DNA of 64,000 bases, from assembly GCA_964393865.1 (NCBI GenBank), contig CAYMUW010000008.1, positions 19,433 to 83,432 of the forward strand. The letters run 5' to 3'. The translations under genes and the position numbers were made by a program. How positions within the stretch are numbered: the first letter of the stretch is position 1; every line of letters begins with the position of its first letter. The notes beneath the pieces are model-generated. The model did no database searches. It worked only from the letters and a program-made list of their open reading frames with translations, and was not told where the DNA came from. This DNA is from Suilimivivens sp964393865 (GTDB lineage: Bacteria; Bacillota; Clostridia; Lachnospirales; Lachnospiraceae). Of the stretch, positions 1 to 9,115 are shown one piece after another.

Positions 1-98
1 TCCCTATAATAAAATACCAGTCCCAGGTACATGGCAATCAAAGAAAGAAGTATAACGGAAAATCCTGCTATCGTTCCTTTAACAATACTTTTTTTCAT
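1..98 (-). CDS. N-terminus of a membrane-anchored protein (cut by window edge)
   Basis: Only the first 32 or so residues are visible. They begin MKKSIVKGTIAG and run straight into a hydrophobic stretch (residues about 10-30), which looks like an N-terminal membrane anchor or uncleaved signal. The ATG overlaps the ilvB stop in an ATGA arrangement, with GAAGGGAAAG just upstream as ribosome site, so it is translationally coupled to ilvB. The rest lies outside the window, and the function cannot be told from this fragment. Confidence 0.6.
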   Translation of the reverse strand, partial: MKKSIVKGTIAGFSVILLSLIAMYLGLVFYYR

Positions 99-1786
99 TC
101 TTTCCCTTCTAAATCCGTTGCGTCAAACACATCGCTTAAGGGTGCGCCGGAGGGCACCATCGGGAATACCTTGTCATCCTCCGGTATAATGCATTCGATC
201 AGTACCGGCTTTTTCATCTCAATGGCACGCTTTACGGCATCGGCAACCTCTTCCTTTTTGGTGATGCGGATTGCCTCACAGCCAAGTCCCTTTGCTACCA
301 TGCAAAAATCCACTCCGTCATTTAACACGGTCTGAGAATAACGTTTCTCATAAAATAAGGTCTGCCATTGTCTGACCATACCAAGCACATGATTGTTGAT
401 TACCACTTCAATAACAGGTATCTGATATCTGGATGCTGTGGCAAGCTCATTCATATTCATACGGAAACATCCGTCCCCTGCAATGTTGATACAAATCTTA
501 TCCGGTCTGCCTACCTTAGCGCCGATGCAGGCACCCAGACCATATCCCATTGTTCCAAGACCGCCGGAGGACAAAAAGGTTCTGGGCTCTGAATACTTGT
601 AATACTGAGCTGCCCACATCTGATGCTGTCCCACATCCGTAGTGATAAGAGCCTTTCCTTCTGTAACCCTGTCGATTTCCTCCATAATGAAGGGACAGGA
701 AAGTCCGCTTTTATCATAATTAAGCGGGTATTTCTCCTTTAATTCTTTTATATGCGCATTCCATTCTTTATGCTCCATCTTAGGAATCTCTCTGCTAATC
801 AGAGTCAGAATTTCCTTCAAATCACCTACCACAGAAGCCGCCGTCTTAATGTTTTTATTAATTTCCGCCGCATCAATGTCAATATGTAAAACCTTTGCAT
901 GGGATGCAAACATGGATGCATTACCGATTACGCGGTCAGAAAATCTTGCGCCAAGGGCTACCAGAAGATCACATTCGCTGACGCCAAGGTTGGAGGCCTT
1001 GGTTCCGTGCATGCCGATCATACCAGTATACCTGTCATCATGTCCATCCATAACGCCCTTGCCCATCAACGTATCGCAAACCGGAGCATCCAACAGCTCT
1101 GCCAGCTCACGCACTTCCCGAGATGCGCCTGAAATTACTGCGCCGCCGCCTACATAGATAAACGGCTTTTTGGCTTCTTTCAAGAGCGTCACTGCCTGGT
1201 CAATATCCTCTCTGGTGTATTTGCAGGAGGAACCTGACGGAACAGGTAAATATTTCTCATATTCGCAGCTATTTGCCGTTACATCCTTTGTAATATCCAC
1301 AAGAACCGGGCCGGGACGTCCTTCCCTGGCAATTGCAAAGGCTCTTCTCATGGTATCTGCCAGCTTGGTTACATCCTTAACAATATAACCGTGCTTCGTG
1401 ATCGGCATAGTCACGCCCGCAATATCCACCTCCTGAAAGGTATCCTTCCCCAGCAAAGGAAGAACCACATTACAGGTAATCGCCACCATGGGAACGGAAT
1501 CCATATATGCTGTGGCAATTCCGGTTACCAGATTGGTTGCTCCGGGGCCGCTGGTTGCCATACACACGCCTACCTTTCCGGTAGCTCTGGCATATCCGTC
1601 CGCTGCATGAGCGGCTCCCTGCTCATGGGAGGTCAAAATATGATTAATCTCTCCGCTATGCTTATATAAAGCATCATATACATTCAGGATTGTACCTCCG
1701 GGATAACCAAATACAGTATCAACTCCCTGCTCCTTTAGACATTCAACTACAATTTCCGCACCTGTCAGCTGCATTTCTTTATCCAT
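95..1786 (-). CDS. ilvB: Acetolactate synthase large subunit
   Basis: Catalytic subunit of acetohydroxyacid synthase. It condenses two pyruvates, or pyruvate and 2-oxobutyrate, in the first common step of valine, leucine and isoleucine synthesis, using ThDP, Mg and FAD in the cytoplasm. Visible marks are the ThDP-activating Glu55 in SHEQGAAHAADGYAR, the SGPGATN motif near residue 79, and the ThDP/Mg motif GDG at 437-439 ending NN at 464-465. The 563 residues are the usual length. The start is open: M1 has a purine-rich AAAGGG directly against it, while M5 (position 1774, MQLTGAEIV) fits typical N-termini and the spacing better. No small regulatory subunit (ilvN) lies next to it. It is the third biosynthetic gene of the leuB-ilvD-ilvB run, 18 bases after ilvD. 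Confidence 0.95.
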   Translation of the reverse strand: MDKEMQLTGAEIVVECLKEQGVDTVFGYPGGTILNVYDALYKHSGEINHILTSHEQGAAHAADGYARATGKVGVCMATSGPGATNLVTGIATAYMDSVPMVAITCNVVLPLLGKDTFQEVDIAGVTMPITKHGYIVKDVTKLADTMRRAFAIAREGRPGPVLVDITKDVTANSCEYEKYLPVPSGSSCKYTREDIDQAVTLLKEAKKPFIYVGGGAVISGASREVRELAELLDAPVCDTLMGKGVMDGHDDRYTGMIGMHGTKASNLGVSECDLLVALGARFSDRVIGNASMFASHAKVLHIDIDAAEINKNIKTAASVVGDLKEILTLISREIPKMEHKEWNAHIKELKEKYPLNYDKSGLSCPFIMEEIDRVTEGKALITTDVGQHQMWAAQYYKYSEPRTFLSSGGLGTMGYGLGACIGAKVGRPDKICINIAGDGCFRMNMNELATASRYQIPVIEVVINNHVLGMVRQWQTLFYEKRYSQTVLNDGVDFCMVAKGLGCEAIRITKKEEVADAVKRAIEMKKPVLIECIIPEDDKVFPMVPSGAPLSDVFDATDLEGKE

Positions 1787-1804
1787 CCCTTTCTCTTGTT
1801 ATTT

Positions 1805-3481
1805 TTACTGTCTGCCGTGAGGAATTTCCAAAATAGCTCCTCTGTTGCCGCTGGTAACCATCTCGCGGTATCTTGCCAGATATCCGGTAGTAACCTTAGG
1901 CTGCCGGGGCTGCCATTTTGCTTTTCTTTCAGCCAGTTCTCCGTCTGAAACCTTAAGATTTAAGGTGTTTTCCGGAATATTAATACTGATAATATCTCCC
2001 TCTTCCACCAGTGCAATGGGGCCGCCTACCGCTGCTTCAGGGGATACATGACCAATGGATGCTCCTCTGGATGCCCCTGAAAAACGCCCGTCGGTAATCA
2101 ACGCCACACTGGAGCCCAGACCCATTCCCGCAATAGCGGAGGTGGGGTTCAGCATCTCGCGCATACCCGGACCACCCTTGGGGCCTTCATAACGGATTAC
2201 CACTACATCTCCTGCCACAATCTTTCCGCTCTTGATTGCTTCAATGGCATCCTCCTCGCAGTCAAATACTCTTGCAGGACCTTCATGAACCATCATCTCA
2301 GGTACCACTGCAGAACGTTTCACAACGCCGGAATCCGGAGCCAGATTTCCCTTTAAAACAGCAATGCCGCCTGTCTCGGAATAAGGATTTTCCACCGGCC
2401 TTATTACCTCAGGATTTTTATTTACCGCACCCTTTATATTTTCACCCACCGTTTTACCGGTAACCGTGATCAGATCAAGATTTAACAGATTTTTCTTGGT
2501 AAGCTCATTCATTACCGCATAAACGCCGCCAGCCTCGTTTAAATCCTCCATGTAGGTAGGTCCTGCGGGAGCCAGATGACAAAGGTTGGGCGTCTTGGCA
2601 GACAATTCATTGGCAATATCAAGATCAAGCTCTACCCCTGCTTCATGGGCAATGGCAGGCAGATGCAGCATGGAATTGGTGGAACATCCAAGCGCCATAT
2701 CCACCGTAAGGGCATTTAAAAAGGCCTCTTTCGTCATAATATCTCTGGGTCTGATGTTCTTCTCCACCAGCTCCATAATCTTCATTCCCGCATGCTTTGC
2801 CAGACGAATTCTTTCGGAATATACCGCAGGGATGGTTCCGTTTCCTCCAAGCCCCATTCCAAGCGCTTCTGTCAGACAGTTCATGGAATTAGCGGTATAC
2901 ATACCGGAGCAGGAGCCGCAGGTGGGACAAACCTTCTCCTCAAACTCGCACAGCTCTTCCATGCTCATGGTTCCTGCCGCAACACTTCCCACAGCCTCAA
3001 ACATGGAGGATAAGCTTCTCTTCTGTCCGTGCACATGGCCTGCAAGCATAGGACCGCCGGAAACAAAAATGGTGGGAATATTTACTCTTGCTGCCGCCAT
3101 CAAAAGTCCCGGCACATTCTTATCACAGTTGGGAATACATACCAGACCGTCAAAGCCGTGCGCCATAGCCATACATTCCGTAGAGTCGGCAATCAAATCC
3201 CTAGTGACCAGTGAATATTTCATGCCAATATGTCCCATGGCAATTCCATCGCACACCGCAATAGCCGGAAATACCACCGGCGTACCGCCTGTCATGGCAA
3301 CACCCATTTTTACCGCTTCCGTAATTTTATCCAGATTCATATGTCCGGGAACGATCTCATTGTAGGAATTGACAATTCCGATTAAAGGACGTCTTCTCTC
3401 CTCTTCCGTATAGCCTAATGCGTTAAATAAACTTCTGTGGGGCGCCTGCTGGGTACCCGATTTTACGGAATCACTTCTCAT
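1805..3481 (-). CDS. ilvD: Dihydroxy-acid dehydratase
   Basis: Dehydrates 2,3-dihydroxy-isovalerate and 2,3-dihydroxy-3-methylvalerate to the 2-oxo acids, the third common step of valine and isoleucine synthesis. It is an IlvD/Edd family Fe-S enzyme. Cluster-ligand motifs NCDKNVPG and CPTCGSCSGMYTAN are present, as is the C-terminal SGASRGASIGH substrate/metal motif. I chose the ATG at 3481 (558 aa, MRSDSVKSG), which has AAGGAGAG a few bases upstream. The open frame extends to 3529, but the longer form would overlap the preceding gene without a ribosome site. The start is 4 bases after the stop of the membrane glycosyltransferase-like gene, so the two are probably co-translated. Confidence 0.95.
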   Translation of the reverse strand: MRSDSVKSGTQQAPHRSLFNALGYTEEERRRPLIGIVNSYNEIVPGHMNLDKITEAVKMGVAMTGGTPVVFPAIAVCDGIAMGHIGMKYSLVTRDLIADSTECMAMAHGFDGLVCIPNCDKNVPGLLMAAARVNIPTIFVSGGPMLAGHVHGQKRSLSSMFEAVGSVAAGTMSMEELCEFEEKVCPTCGSCSGMYTANSMNCLTEALGMGLGGNGTIPAVYSERIRLAKHAGMKIMELVEKNIRPRDIMTKEAFLNALTVDMALGCSTNSMLHLPAIAHEAGVELDLDIANELSAKTPNLCHLAPAGPTYMEDLNEAGGVYAVMNELTKKNLLNLDLITVTGKTVGENIKGAVNKNPEVIRPVENPYSETGGIAVLKGNLAPDSGVVKRSAVVPEMMVHEGPARVFDCEEDAIEAIKSGKIVAGDVVVIRYEGPKGGPGMREMLNPTSAIAGMGLGSSVALITDGRFSGASRGASIGHVSPEAAVGGPIALVEEGDIISINIPENTLNLKVSDGELAERKAKWQPRQPKVTTGYLARYREMVTSGNRGAILEIPHGRQ

Positions 3482-3485
3482 TTCA

Positions 3486-5117
3486 TTACTCTCCTTTTTC
3501 ATCTGCTTGATATAATATATAGTTTTCACTTTCGTAGGTTACGCTCATATTTTCATTCACATATTCCCACGGAATACTGTTATAGTAGTGATAAAACTCC
3601 CATACCATCTCATCAAAAACAGGATCGGTCATCCGCTTGTCAAAAATTACCATATCCGACCCTTCAATCTGTTTATTTTCACAGCGTATCCCATAGAGGA
3701 AATATAAAAGATATTCCTGATTGCAGTCAGTCACACAATAATTTCCTCCCTGATGAATATCTGCCTGTTCCAAAACCTGCTGTATTTCATGCTCCCTGTC
3801 CCCATATTGATTGTTATAGCCGGAGAAGAATATGCATTTTATCCCGAGAACTGCTGTCAAAATCAGGAAGATAAGGGACAATCCCTGTTCGGTAAGCCTT
3901 CCCCTGGATTTTAAGGCAAACTTCTGTATCCAATGGCTGACCAGCCAGATCATCAGCAGTGCCAATACGGCTCCGCCGTAAGTAAAAACCCTGTGATAGG
4001 GACGCTTACATTGTATCAGCAGGCACACTGGCACAAACAGAATTTCCAGAAACAGGAACAGCTCCAGAAGAATTTCCTCTGCCTGCCCGCTGCGAAGCTT
4101 TTTGATAATCAAAAGAAACAGGTCAATCAATCCAATTACGAATATAACAACTACAGGTATGGCAAGAAAGCTGTAATAATACCCCGACAATGATACCAAA
4201 AAGCTGCCCAATCTTCCAACAAATCCGGCACGCTCCTCACTTTGGATATAGGGCGTATCCAGCATATATTCCATGCCTCTTCCGATTGCCGCAAAAGGGG
4301 ACTTTAAAATCATTTTAATATGTTCCAGTCCGTAATAAATACTGGTCTCATCCTTTACCAGCAGATTGGAACCGATAGCCAGCCAAATGGTGCAATAAAG
4401 AAGCACGGTAAGTACGGCTGCGGTAACGGATGCCGCTATCAGCTTTAAAAGCTTTCTGCCGGAAACGGTTTTTAAAAAGAACCGTTTTTCTGCCTTACCC
4501 TCTTTGATGCTTAAGAACAGTAAATACAGTCCTCCGGCAACACATAGCGGAACCACCCAGTATACATTACTGCTGACCGCATAAAGCCCTGTCACCAGTG
4601 CACTCACATAAATCAAATAGCTCCTCTTTCGGGCATGTTCTTTGCAGCATATGTCTGTCATTCCCCAGAAAGCCAAAAGGAAACAGGTTACGCCAAGAGT
4701 GTATCCCCGTCCCTGAACCGCAAGCTGATTGACCAGATTCATGGACAAATATAAAATCACTGCGGCAACGGGCATCCACCCCTTTGTCCACTTCCCTGCC
4801 AGTCTGTAAATCAGATACAGATTGGCCAGTGCACACAGATAAGACACGCCGCGAAGACCGATATAGGAATTTCCGCTATAGTTCAAAAATCCCGACAGTG
4901 CCGAATACCCCACATGATTATTCGGCAGCGGCCAGTGAAGCGCCGCGTATACAGGCCCTTTACTGATAAAGCAATAATAGGTATACAGCTCATCATACCA
5001 GGGAGTAAGAGCAAACATCCGCCAGCCGTAATAGATTGCCATGGCTGCAAACAAAACCCAAAAGACAGCCTCTTCTCTCCCGAATTTCTTATTTGATTTC
5101 ATCTGCCAACAAGTCAC
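3486..5117 (-). CDS. GT-C-like polytopic membrane protein
   Basis: A protein of 543 residues with about a dozen hydrophobic segments. Near the N-terminus the first external loop carries TPWYDELYTYY (acidic pair Asp42-Glu43 after the first membrane span). This is the layout of GT-C lipid-linked glycosyltransferases (PMT/ArnT type), where an acidic residue in the first loop is catalytic. A soluble C-terminal part follows the last span at about residue 430. I infer sugar transfer from a polyprenyl carrier; substrate unknown. The GTG start at 5117 has AAGGA five bases upstream and overlaps leuB by 29 bases. An ATG at 5102 is possible but poorly spaced. Its place between leuB and ilvD is odd, because it has no evident role in amino acid synthesis. 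Confidence 0.7.
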   Translation of the reverse strand: MTCWQMKSNKKFGREEAVFWVLFAAMAIYYGWRMFALTPWYDELYTYYCFISKGPVYAALHWPLPNNHVGYSALSGFLNYSGNSYIGLRGVSYLCALANLYLIYRLAGKWTKGWMPVAAVILYLSMNLVNQLAVQGRGYTLGVTCFLLAFWGMTDICCKEHARKRSYLIYVSALVTGLYAVSSNVYWVVPLCVAGGLYLLFLSIKEGKAEKRFFLKTVSGRKLLKLIAASVTAAVLTVLLYCTIWLAIGSNLLVKDETSIYYGLEHIKMILKSPFAAIGRGMEYMLDTPYIQSEERAGFVGRLGSFLVSLSGYYYSFLAIPVVVIFVIGLIDLFLLIIKKLRSGQAEEILLELFLFLEILFVPVCLLIQCKRPYHRVFTYGGAVLALLMIWLVSHWIQKFALKSRGRLTEQGLSLIFLILTAVLGIKCIFFSGYNNQYGDREHEIQQVLEQADIHQGGNYCVTDCNQEYLLYFLYGIRCENKQIEGSDMVIFDKRMTDPVFDEMVWEFYHYYNSIPWEYVNENMSVTYESENYILYQADEKGE

Positions 5118-6174
5118 CCATTTCCTTGCAGCCTACCTGGCTGCAGCCCTCTGACATGATATCAACGGTACGATATCCCTTTTTAAGTACATTCTTCACT
5201 GCCGCCTCAATTGCAGCAGCCTCCTTATCCAGATCAAAAGAATATTTCAGCATCATTGCCGCCGAGAGAACGGTTGCAATGGGATTGGCAATTCCCTTAC
5301 CTGCAATATCGGGAGCAGAACCGTGACTGGGCTCATACAGCCCGAATTTGCTGTCATTTAAGGATGCGGAAGCCAGCATACCGATAGAACCGGTAATCAT
5401 ACTTGCTTCATCGGAAAGAATATCGCCAAACATGTTTTCCGTAAGGATTACGTCAAACTGCGCCGGATCTTTCACTAACTGCATCGCACAGTTGTCCACC
5501 AGCATATGTTCCAGAGTAACCTCCGGATAATCCGCAGCAACCTCTTCTACCACCTTGCGCCATAATCTGGAGGAATCAAGAACATTCGCTTTATCCACGC
5601 TGGTTACCTTTTTCTTTCTCTTCATGGCAATATCAAAGCCTTTTATGGCTACCCTGCGGATTTCATTCTCATCATAGGTCAGTGTATCCACCGCCTTACG
5701 AACGCCGTTGTCTTCCGTGGTATGACGTTCTCCAAAGTAAAGTCCTCCGGTAAGCTCACGCATAATCAGCATATCAAACCCAGCTTCGCTGATATCCTTT
5801 CTCAGCGGACAGGCATCCGCAAGCTCCTGATAAAGCACTGCAGGACGCAGATTTGCAAACAGGTTCAGTGCCTTTCTGATTGCAAGAAGACCTGCCTCCG
5901 GGCGAAGATTGGGGGGCAGCTTATACCAGGGAGATGTAGTGGTGTTTCCACCGATAGATCCCATTAACACAGCATCTGCCGCCTTGGCAGCCGCAACCGC
6001 TTCCTCAGTCAGCGGCACACCGTGCACATCAATAGATGCTCCTCCCATCAAAATATCCGTATACCTGATCTCATGTCCGTATACGGACGCCACCTTATCA
6101 AGTACCTTTTTGGCTTCAGCCACAATCTCCGGTCCAATTCCGTCTCCCGGAATACATACAATGTTCAGTTTCAT
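5089..6174 (-). CDS. leuB: 3-isopropylmalate dehydrogenase
   Basis: NAD-dependent oxidative decarboxylation of 3-isopropylmalate to 2-oxoisocaproate, the third step of leucine synthesis. The N-terminal nucleotide/substrate fold PGDGIGPEI, the loop RELTGGLYFGER, the metal-binding DILSDEASMI and the cofactor-binding EPSHGSAPDIAGKG all match the LeuB family. The ATG at 6174 (MKLNIVCIPGDG, 361 aa) has GAGGAAAAT just upstream. An open frame continues to 6219, but that would start inside the preceding terminator hairpin. leuA, leuC and leuD are not in the window. The Asp within SDEAS and the NAD-type cofactor loop favour isopropylmalate over isocitrate. Confidence 0.94.
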   Translation of the reverse strand: MKLNIVCIPGDGIGPEIVAEAKKVLDKVASVYGHEIRYTDILMGGASIDVHGVPLTEEAVAAAKAADAVLMGSIGGNTTTSPWYKLPPNLRPEAGLLAIRKALNLFANLRPAVLYQELADACPLRKDISEAGFDMLIMRELTGGLYFGERHTTEDNGVRKAVDTLTYDENEIRRVAIKGFDIAMKRKKKVTSVDKANVLDSSRLWRKVVEEVAADYPEVTLEHMLVDNCAMQLVKDPAQFDVILTENMFGDILSDEASMITGSIGMLASASLNDSKFGLYEPSHGSAPDIAGKGIANPIATVLSAAMMLKYSFDLDKEAAAIEAAVKNVLKKGYRTVDIMSEGCSQVGCKEMGDLLADEIK

Positions 6175-6220
6175 ATTTTCCTCATTTCTGCCGCAAAAAC
6201 AGCTTCTTATTATTTTCAAA

Positions 6221-6251
6221 AAGCAAGGCGCAGTTTTTCTGCGCCTTGCTT
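6221..6251 (-). terminator. Rho-independent terminator after yajC
   Basis: A perfect 13-bp inverted repeat, AAGCAAGGCGCAG / CTGCGCCTTGCTT, with a 5-base loop. On the minus strand it is followed by TTTTTG. It sits between the yajC stop (6266) and the leuB start (6174). Confidence 0.75.
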
Positions 6252-6265
6252 CCGGTAAACATCAT

Positions 6266-6580
6266 TTATTCTGCATCTGCTTTTTCTACCTGAGCAATTG
6301 CGGATTTCTGCATAGGAATACGACAATTTTTGTTATTACCAAATTCTACAATCACTGTATCATCCGTAATATCTATGACGATTCCATAAAAGCCGCTGCT
6401 TGTAAGAACACAATCGCCTACCTCAAGCGTAGACAACATAGCTGCCACTTTCTTCTGCTCTTTCTTTTGTGGACGTATCATAAAAAAATAAAGAAAGGCA
6501 AAAATCAGTACCAGATATACAATCATAATAATACCGCCGCCTGTTGCAGTTCCGGCTTCTTCTGTCAACAAAATACCCAT
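6266..6580 (-). CDS. yajC: Preprotein translocase subunit YajC
   Basis: A small single-span membrane protein of the Sec accessory complex (with SecD and SecF), which assists protein export and insertion. The 104 residues have a short N-terminal tail, a hydrophobic span at about 18-35 and then the family signature FMIRPQKKEQKK. A small beta domain follows, with LEVGDCVLTSSGFYG and a conserved VIVEFGNN. The ATG is preceded by AGGAGG at a good distance. It follows tgt, a common yajC neighbour in bacteria. A promoter lies directly upstream and a strong terminator directly downstream, so it may form its own short transcript. Confidence 0.93.
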   Translation of the reverse strand: MGILLTEEAGTATGGGIIMIVYLVLIFAFLYFFMIRPQKKEQKKVAAMLSTLEVGDCVLTSSGFYGIVIDITDDTVIVEFGNNKNCRIPMQKSAIAQVEKADAE

Positions 6581-6633
6581 TTATTGTTTCCTCCTGATCT
6601 ATTACGACAATTTTACTGCCAAGTCTATCAACT

Positions 6634-6662
6634 ATAATACACAATAACTCCGGCAAAGACAA
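6634..6662 (-). promoter_or_regulatory. Promoter for yajC
   Basis: Reading on the minus strand: TTGTCT, a 17-base spacer, then TATTAT, about 50 bases before the yajC start and in the tgt-yajC gap. It is a good sigma-A match (4 of 6 and 5 of 6). Confidence 0.6.
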
Positions 6663-6685
6663 GCTTTTTTCAGATTTTATTCCTC

Positions 6686-7822
6686 TTACTGTACGGTGTT
6701 TTGACTCATCCCTTCCAGCTTTCGTTTCTTATAGGCAGCAAACCCGCCTTTATCCAACGCATCACGAATTTCTTCCATCATGGTATTATAAAAATACAGA
6801 TTATGAAGGACACATAACCTCATTCCAAGCATTTCCTTTGCCTTAAGCAAATGTCTGATATACGCTCTGGAATAGCGCCTGCATGCAGGACACTTACATC
6901 CCTCCTCAATAGGCCGCTGATCCAGCTCATACTGCACATTAAAGAGATTGATCTTTCCCTGATTGGTATATAAATGACCGTGACGTCCGTTTCTGCTGGG
7001 ATATACACAGTCAAAAAAGTCTACGCCCCGTTCCACTCCTTCCAGGATATTGGCAGGCGTTCCCACGCCCATCAGATAAGTAGGCTTGTCAACCGGCAGA
7101 TGAGGCACTGTTTCCTCCAGAATATAATACATTTCTTCGTGGCTTTCTCCTACCGCAAGACCTCCTATGGCATAACCGTCAAGCTCCATTTCCGCAATTC
7201 TCCTGGCATGCTCCACTCTGATATCCGCATAAATTGCCCCTTGATTGATACCAAACAACAGCTGGTTCGGATTGATGGTATCAGGGAGCACGTTCAGCCT
7301 TCTCATTTCCTTCTGACACCGTTCCAGCCATCTGGTGGTTCTCTCTACAGACGTCTGAACATAGGCTCTGTCGGCTAAGCTGGGAGCACATTCATCAAAT
7401 GCCATGGCAATCGTTGAAGCAAGATTGGACTGGATCTGCATGCTTTCCTCCGGTCCCATAAAAATCTTTCTGCCATCTATATGAGAATTAAAATAAACAC
7501 CTTCCTCTTTAATTTTTCGAAGTCCTGCAAGCGAAAACACCTGAAAGCCGCCGGAATCCGTCAAAATCGGCTTATTCCATGACATAAACTTATGAAGACC
7601 GCCAAGCTGTTTAACAATCTGATCTCCCGGCCTTACATGCAGATGATAGGTGTTGGACAGCTCCACCTGCGTATGAATCTGTTCAAGATCCTCTGTGGAT
7701 ACCGCCCCCTTAATGGCCGCCACCGTTCCCACATTCATAAAAACCGGTGTTTGTATCACTCCATGAACGGTTGTGAATTCTCCCCGCTTCGCTCTTCCTT
7801 CCTGCTTTAACAACCGATACAT
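6686..7822 (-). CDS. tgt: Queuine tRNA-ribosyltransferase
   Basis: Exchanges guanine-34 in the anticodon of GUN tRNAs for the queuosine precursor preQ1. The TIM-barrel enzyme shows the family marks DSGGFQVFSL, the nucleophile region GGLAVGES, the MGVGTP motif and a C-terminal zinc site made of CKCPACRRYSRAYIRHL with a following His. At 378 residues it is full length. It starts 20 bases after the VanY-type gene and ends 105 bases before yajC. The tgt-yajC order is conserved widely. queA is not visible here. Confidence 0.95.
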   Translation of the reverse strand: MYRLLKQEGRAKRGEFTTVHGVIQTPVFMNVGTVAAIKGAVSTEDLEQIHTQVELSNTYHLHVRPGDQIVKQLGGLHKFMSWNKPILTDSGGFQVFSLAGLRKIKEEGVYFNSHIDGRKIFMGPEESMQIQSNLASTIAMAFDECAPSLADRAYVQTSVERTTRWLERCQKEMRRLNVLPDTINPNQLLFGINQGAIYADIRVEHARRIAEMELDGYAIGGLAVGESHEEMYYILEETVPHLPVDKPTYLMGVGTPANILEGVERGVDFFDCVYPSRNGRHGHLYTNQGKINLFNVQYELDQRPIEEGCKCPACRRYSRAYIRHLLKAKEMLGMRLCVLHNLYFYNTMMEEIRDALDKGGFAAYKKRKLEGMSQNTVQ

Positions 7823-7842
7823 TGATTATATTCCTCCAAAAC

Positions 7843-8931
7843 CTATAAATATTTATCCCAGAATTCTTCCAGACAAAGCTCCTGCTCCATAATAATCGTG
7901 GCAGCCTCTTTTCCCACGTATCTGAAGTGCCAGGGCTCAAATTCAATACTGGTTATATACTCTTTTCCTTTTGGGTAACGCAGAATAAATCCATATTCAC
8001 AGCAATGCTCCTTCAGCCATATTCCTGCACTGGTATCCGCAAACCCCTCATCCAGGTCTATATAAGTATCCGAAACAAAATCAAAAGCCATTCCGATTTG
8101 ATGCTCGCTTGCTCCGGGAACCGTTACAGCCTGCGATGACAGCGAGTAAGCTTCCATATAAGACATTCCTCTTTCCATGTATGCTTTAATCTTTTGATTA
8201 AACAAAAACTTCTGATATTCAGAATCCCGATAAGGCGAACAGATTTCAAGATTAACACCGTCATCCCTGGCCGCCTGCATCATAGCCAACAGTTCTTCAA
8301 TTACTCTCTCATCACACTGCATATTCCCCTTAATCGTCTTAATCGCACCAAAGGGAAAAGAATAATTATCAGGAATAGGGTGCTGTTTATTGATTAAAAT
8401 CAACCGCCAGTCATCCGCTGAAAATTCCACATCCTCCGCTTCTGTATTTTCATCAGCCGCTTCTGCGTCATTCTCAATCCCTTCATTCGTCTCCTGATAA
8501 TCCTCGTTTAAAATCTCATCCAACGAATATTTGTCCATGTTCTCTATGCCGTGAAGCTCCACGTCTCCGAAGCATTCCATAACATCTTCATCATCCAGAA
8601 TTTCAATATCATCATATACTACTTCCTGTTCATCAGCCAGCGTAATATCAGAATCCATGGCGGCAATTACTTCCCTGTTCTTTTCGTCACCGGACACAAA
8701 ACCGCTTTCCTCCTGAAAAACCGGATATGCAAAGCTGTTTCCGACCATAAAGCAAAACAGGATAAAAGCCGCACAGGCAAAACGTTTTGTACCCCTTCTG
8801 AAATATTCAAATACCCTATGTAAAAGCATACATACTGCCAGACCAATAATTGCAGGACCTTTCAGCAGCCGGCCTCTGCGCCCCATATTGATAAAAAATG
8901 CCTTGGCTCTTTCGTGGTAACTTCTTTTCAT
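7843..8931 (-). CDS. D-alanyl-D-alanine carboxypeptidase (VanY, M15B)
   Basis: A membrane-anchored zinc peptidase that trims the terminal D-Ala from peptidoglycan stem peptides. The N-terminus has two hydrophobic stretches (about 25-40 and 50-68), then a long acidic, low-complexity linker (about 90-170) rich in Asp and Glu. The M15B domain follows from about residue 180. Zinc and catalytic residues are His277 and Asp284 (in SEHQIGMAFDFV), and Glu332 and His335 in EPWHFRYV. The acidic linker is longer than in plain VanY proteins, and may hold the domain away from the membrane. No vancomycin-resistance genes are nearby, so a housekeeping wall-trimming role is likely. Confidence 0.88.
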   Translation of the reverse strand: MKRSYHERAKAFFINMGRRGRLLKGPAIIGLAVCMLLHRVFEYFRRGTKRFACAAFILFCFMVGNSFAYPVFQEESGFVSGDEKNREVIAAMDSDITLADEQEVVYDDIEILDDEDVMECFGDVELHGIENMDKYSLDEILNEDYQETNEGIENDAEAADENTEAEDVEFSADDWRLILINKQHPIPDNYSFPFGAIKTIKGNMQCDERVIEELLAMMQAARDDGVNLEICSPYRDSEYQKFLFNQKIKAYMERGMSYMEAYSLSSQAVTVPGASEHQIGMAFDFVSDTYIDLDEGFADTSAGIWLKEHCCEYGFILRYPKGKEYITSIEFEPWHFRYVGKEAATIIMEQELCLEEFWDKYL

Positions 8932-8999
8932 TTTTCCCCCAACGTATTTACACGAACAAATGATTTACATAATATTTTACAACAAGTCTTCCTGTTTTC

Positions 9000-9027
9000 A
9001 CAATAGGTATTTTCTGTTTTTTGTCAA
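9000..9027 (-). promoter_or_regulatory. Putative promoter for the VanY-type gene
   Basis: On the minus strand a perfect TTGACA (9022-9027) is followed after 16 bases by TATTGT (9000-9005). This lies about 70 bases upstream of the carboxypeptidase start in the divergent gap with aroC. The -10 match is only 4 of 6. Confidence 0.45.
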
Positions 9028-9050
9028 TTTTACGCTTTTTTCCTTACACC

Positions 9051-9079
9051 TTGCTACATTTTCCTTTTTCCGCTATAAT
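9051..9079 (+). promoter_or_regulatory. Promoter for aroC
   Basis: TTGCTA at 9051-9056, a 17-base spacer and a perfect TATAAT at 9074-9079, about 36 bases before the aroC start. This is a near-ideal sigma-A promoter with a short leader and no room for a riboswitch. Confidence 0.75.
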
Positions 9080-9115
9080 TTTATGTGAATTTATTGACTA
9101 CAGAAAGGAAAACTT

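Noticed and set aside
2586..3365. Long plus-strand open frame of 259 codons antisense to ilvD
   Set aside because: Shadow of ilvD codon use: no ribosome site, no family motif and low-quality composition.
6174..6265. T-box or other leader RNA before leuB
   Set aside because: The gap is under 100 bases and is filled by a simple terminator hairpin. No T-box core sequence is seen.
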